Positions 63,548-64,000 of a DNA stretch of 64,000 nt are shown one piece after another (position 1 is the stretch's first letter; each line of letters begins with the position of its first letter). The translations under genes were made by a program, and so were the position numbers. The notes beneath the pieces were generated by a model. It had not been told where the DNA came from. It did no database searches and was given only the letters and a program-made list of their open reading frames with translations. Location of the stretch: the NCBI GenBank assembly GCA_963789535.1, contig CAWBKU010000005.1, positions 682,001 through 746,000 of the forward strand, written 5' to 3'. This stretch comes from CAVXHQ01 sp963789535. GTDB taxonomy: Bacteria > Pseudomonadota > Alphaproteobacteria > Rhodobacterales > Rhodobacteraceae.

Positions 63548-64000
63548 TCAGGACGTGAGCTTGCCCGACGCGATGGCGCCGGGATCCACCGCCGTCACCG
63601 TGACCCGGCCCTCGTCGCGCAGACCGAGCCGGGCACAGACCGCCTCGGAGGCCGCGTTGCCCCTCTGGATGCCCGTCATGAATCCCTGTGTGCCGAACCG
63701 TGCCGCCATCTCGATCATCGCGCGCGCGCCGAGAACGAGGGCGAGGCGCTCGCCGCGCCGGTCGGTCCGCGTCGCCAGCATCCCCCACCATGCCTGTGCC
63801 CCGAGTTCGGCGTGGTCCGGGTGATGCAGGTGGGCGGCGGCCGCGCAGCTTGTCCCGCGCCCGTCGGCATCGAGCGCCACGACCCCGACGCCGGGTCGCA
63901 GCACGCCGCGCAGCACCGCCCCCGTCGGCGGCAGCACCCCGCAGGTAGCCGCAACCTCGGCCAGTGCCGCCAGATGCGCGCCGGGCGACGTGGCGTCGAT
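63548..64000 (-). CDS. Possible GNAT-like acetyltransferase, 5' partial
   Basis: The frame is open from the right edge, so the start lies outside; GTG 63937 is an internal candidate only. The visible 150 residues have HLHHPDHAELGAQAWWGMLATR, a RRGERLALVLGARAM stretch that fits an acetyl-CoA-binding loop and helix, and the ending GIQRGNAASEAVCARLGLRDEG, the N-x-A-S-x-x-x-x-x-x-L-G-L pattern of GNAT enzymes. It converges with the previous gene, 2 bases away. Substrate unknown. Confidence 0.6.
   Translation of the reverse strand: MDATSPGAHLAALAEVAATCGVLPPTGAVLRGVLRPGVGVVALDADGRGTSCAAAAHLHHPDHAELGAQAWWGMLATRTDRRGERLALVLGARAMIEMAARFGTQGFMTGIQRGNAASEAVCARLGLRDEGRVTVTAVDPGAIASGKLTS

Noticed and set aside
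1..64000. CRISPR array, prophage, IS element or integron
   Set aside because: No regularly spaced direct repeats, transposase, integrase or phage structural genes are visible; the only mobile-type sequences are short REP-like palindromes.

Overview
This window is GC-rich DNA from an alphaproteobacterium, most probably a member of the Rhodobacteraceae/Rhodobacterales. The evidence is gene content and order: rsmB - heparinase - purH - lspA - DUF3035 lipoprotein - paired M16 peptidases; rsfS - rlmH - gpmI - envC - ctpA - rppH; dapB beside rbfA; rpsO close to pnp; and DUF1674. It is an ordinary chromosomal region. I see no rRNA operon, CRISPR array, prophage, plasmid module, complete IS element or recognisable defence system.

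Layout. 1-3 kb: end of a peptidoglycan-binding protein, a secreted PPC-domain protein, ribosomal protein L36 and tRNA-Val(GAC). 3-9 kb: N-formylglutamate amidohydrolase, an SLC13-type permease, DNA polymerase IV, RluA, a small exported protein and DapB. 9-16.4 kb: RbfA, a phosphodiester glycosidase, S15, a Ca2+/Na+ antiporter, a broken Na+/alanine symporter beside an unidentified low-GC gene, and PNPase. 16.6-20 kb: two Tat-type L,D-transpeptidases, a 1-Cys peroxiredoxin and a VOC dioxygenase. 20-31 kb: a long forward run from rsmB to mutL and a lipoprotein. 31-37 kb: reverse-strand glycan/lipid genes (membrane sugar dehydratase, sugar transferase, epimerase, CDP-alcohol transferase), then TauE and FAH proteins. 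37-44.4 kb: AI-2E family exporter running into tRNA-Ala(CGC), an outer-membrane-like protein, YdcF, a membrane-anchored NYN/Zc3h12a-type RNase, a GNAT enzyme, a LysE exporter and RNase R. 44.5-53.6 kb: two tandem lytic transglycosylases facing the rsfS-to-rppH reverse-strand run. 53.8-64 kb: an SDR, an ABC-F ATPase, a DJ-1/PfpI protein, an MscS channel, leuC/leuD with a small membrane gene between them, a membrane protein, an exonuclease/phosphatase-family protein and a partial gene at the edge.

Themes. RNA processing and ribosome maturation are well represented (rbfA, rluA, rsmB, rlmH, rsfS, rpsO, pnp, rnr, rppH and the NYN RNase). So is cell-envelope remodelling (two L,D-transpeptidases, two lytic transglycosylases, EnvC, CtpA, LspA and the glycan genes).

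Oddities. Several conserved genes carry apparent one-base frameshifts: leuC, the first lytic transglycosylase, the 3' end of rppH and the gene after it, and possibly the exonuclease-family gene at 62.4 kb. These could be consensus errors or real decay. The symporter has also lost its N-terminus and carries an in-frame stop, and an unfamiliar gene of lower GC sits at its broken end. Three REP-like elements (5' GTAG plus a palindrome), a block of TGCA-centred palindromes inside a reading frame, and a repeated intergenic motif are the main non-coding structures. I did not find a convincing new multi-gene system; the gene at 13262-14122 is the best candidate for something undescribed.
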